Shown here piece by piece: positions 63,304 to 64,000 of a DNA stretch of 64,000 nt; the first letter of the stretch is position 1, and each line of letters starts with the position of its first letter. The notes beneath the pieces are model-generated. The model ran no database searches. It was not told where the DNA came from and was given only the letters and a program-made list of their open reading frames with translations. The position numbers and the translations under genes were made by a program. The stretch covers positions 1-64,000 of the forward strand of contig JAIXOM010000018.1 of assembly GCA_027486755.1 (NCBI GenBank), read 5' to 3'. This DNA is from Comamonadaceae bacterium. GTDB lineage: Bacteria > Pseudomonadota > Gammaproteobacteria > Burkholderiales > Burkholderiaceae_C.

Positions 63304-64000
63304 TCAGACCGCGCTGTCTCGCTGGCGCAGCGCTTCATAGAGGCAAATGCCGCTGGCCACTGACACATTCAGGCTCTCGACAGCGCCCTTCATGGGGATG
63401 CTGACCAACTCATCGCAGCTCTTGCGGGTGAGCTGGCGCATGCCCTGCCCTTCGGCACCGAGCACCAAGGCCAGTGGCCTGTTCAGGTCGGTGTGGTGGA
63501 TGGACTGGGGTGCGTCATCACTGGTGCCCGCACACCAGATATTGCGCTCCTTGAGCTCGCCCAGAGTGCGCGCCAGGTTGGTGACCATGAAGTAGGGCAT
63601 GGTCTCGGCAGCGCCGCTGGCCACCTTGGCCACGGTGGCGTTGATGCCGGCCGCATGGTCCTTGGGGGCGATCACCGCATGTGCGCCGGCGCCGTCGGCC
63701 ACACGCAGGCAAGCGCCGAGGTTGTGAGGATCGGTCACGCCATCGAGCACCAGCAAAAGCGGCGTGACACCGTCGGCCTCCAGTTGCTCCAGCAATTCAT
63801 CGAGCGAGCGGACCTGATCGATGGCTGACACCCGAGCCACCACGCCCTGATGGCCGTGACTGCCGCACATTTTTGCCAGGCGCAGGCCGTCCGATTCAAT
63901 CAGCCGCACGCCCGCCTCGCGGGCCCGGTCCATGAATTGGCGCATGCGCGCATCGCGGCGAGCCGCATCGAAAAAAACCTCGATCACCGATTGCGGCGCG
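63304..64000 (-). CDS. rlmB: 23S rRNA (guanosine-2251-2'-O)-methyltransferase (cut by window edge)
   Basis: SPOUT-class enzyme methylating G2251 in the ribosomal P-loop. VLDGVTDPHNLGACLRVADGAGAHAVI, VASGAAETMPYFMVTNLARTL, LVLGAEGQGMRQLTRKSCDEL and the knot VESLNVSVASGICLYEA are diagnostic. The frame is still open at base 64000, with APQSVIEVFFDAARR before an internal GTG, so the first 15-20 residues lie beyond the window. Confidence 0.93.
   Translation of the reverse strand, partial: APQSVIEVFFDAARRDARMRQFMDRAREAGVRLIESDGLRLAKMCGSHGHQGVVARVSAIDQVRSLDELLEQLEADGVTPLLLVLDGVTDPHNLGACLRVADGAGAHAVIAPKDHAAGINATVAKVASGAAETMPYFMVTNLARTLGELKERNIWCAGTSDDAPQSIHHTDLNRPLALVLGAEGQGMRQLTRKSCDELVSIPMKGAVESLNVSVASGICLYEALRQRDSAV

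Overview
The window is about 64 kb of GC-rich, densely packed bacterial chromosome with no transposase, integrase, phage gene or CRISPR array that I can see. Gene order (rpsB-tsf-pyrH-frr-cdsA-dxr-rseP-bamA-skp-lpxD-fabZ-lpxA-lpxB-rnhB), the soxCDYZAXB layout and protein sequence style point to a betaproteobacterium of the order Burkholderiales, most likely Comamonadaceae-like. This assignment is from recognition, not from a database search. Both ends cut through genes: carB on the left and rlmB on the right.

Region 1 (1-16.4 kb, nearly all minus strand) is the housekeeping envelope block. It holds carAB, an rRNA/tRNA methyltransferase, then the translation/UMP-kinase/isoprenoid/lipid A/outer-membrane assembly cluster from rpsB to rnhB. 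The undecaprenyl diphosphate synthase gene (uppS) that normally sits between frr and cdsA is absent; only 21 bp separate the two genes. Region 2 (16.4-27.7 kb) has an amidase, NAD(P)HX repair enzyme, YggT, RNase R (no ordinary start codon), tRNA-Leu(CAG), RimO, a MarR regulator divergent from a fumarylacetoacetate-hydrolase-family enzyme, two Nudix hydrolases and two small secreted proteins.

Region 3 (27.7-41 kb) is a sulfur island. soxCDYZAXB plus soxH, an ArsR/SoxR-type regulator and a thioredoxin-like protein encode periplasmic thiosulfate oxidation. Next to it a second ArsR regulator heads an operon with two YeeE/YedE sulfur-transport proteins, a sulfur transferase-like protein and a SulP transporter, divergent from a persulfide dioxygenase-like metallo-hydrolase. 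Both ArsR proteins keep the cysteine pair used by known persulfide sensors. The control regions carry conspicuous palindromes and hairpins.

Region 4 (41-53.9 kb) is catabolic: a five-gene branched-chain-amino-acid-type ABC transporter converges on an IclR-headed group (amidohydrolase, two short-chain dehydrogenases, a possible 42-aa peptide, IclR). Then come tRNA-Arg(TCT), tRNA-Pro(TGG), an orphan terminator suggesting a small RNA, and a pobR/pobA pair for 4-hydroxybenzoate with a perfect 13-bp inverted repeat between them, followed by a short CaiB-like protein. Region 5 (53.9-64 kb) has a YgiQ radical SAM protein whose reading frame contains a REP-like palindrome, fatty-acid/CoA metabolism genes (acyl-CoA dehydrogenase, thiolase, FadJ-type bifunctional enzyme, FabG-type reductase), a split chromate transporter and the start of rlmB.

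Starts were chosen by family alignment from memory, ribosome-binding sites and neighbour spacing. Stretches without a gene are mostly under 300 bp; the longer ones (36273-36610, 49851-50161, 50413-50716, 56368-56689) are described individually.
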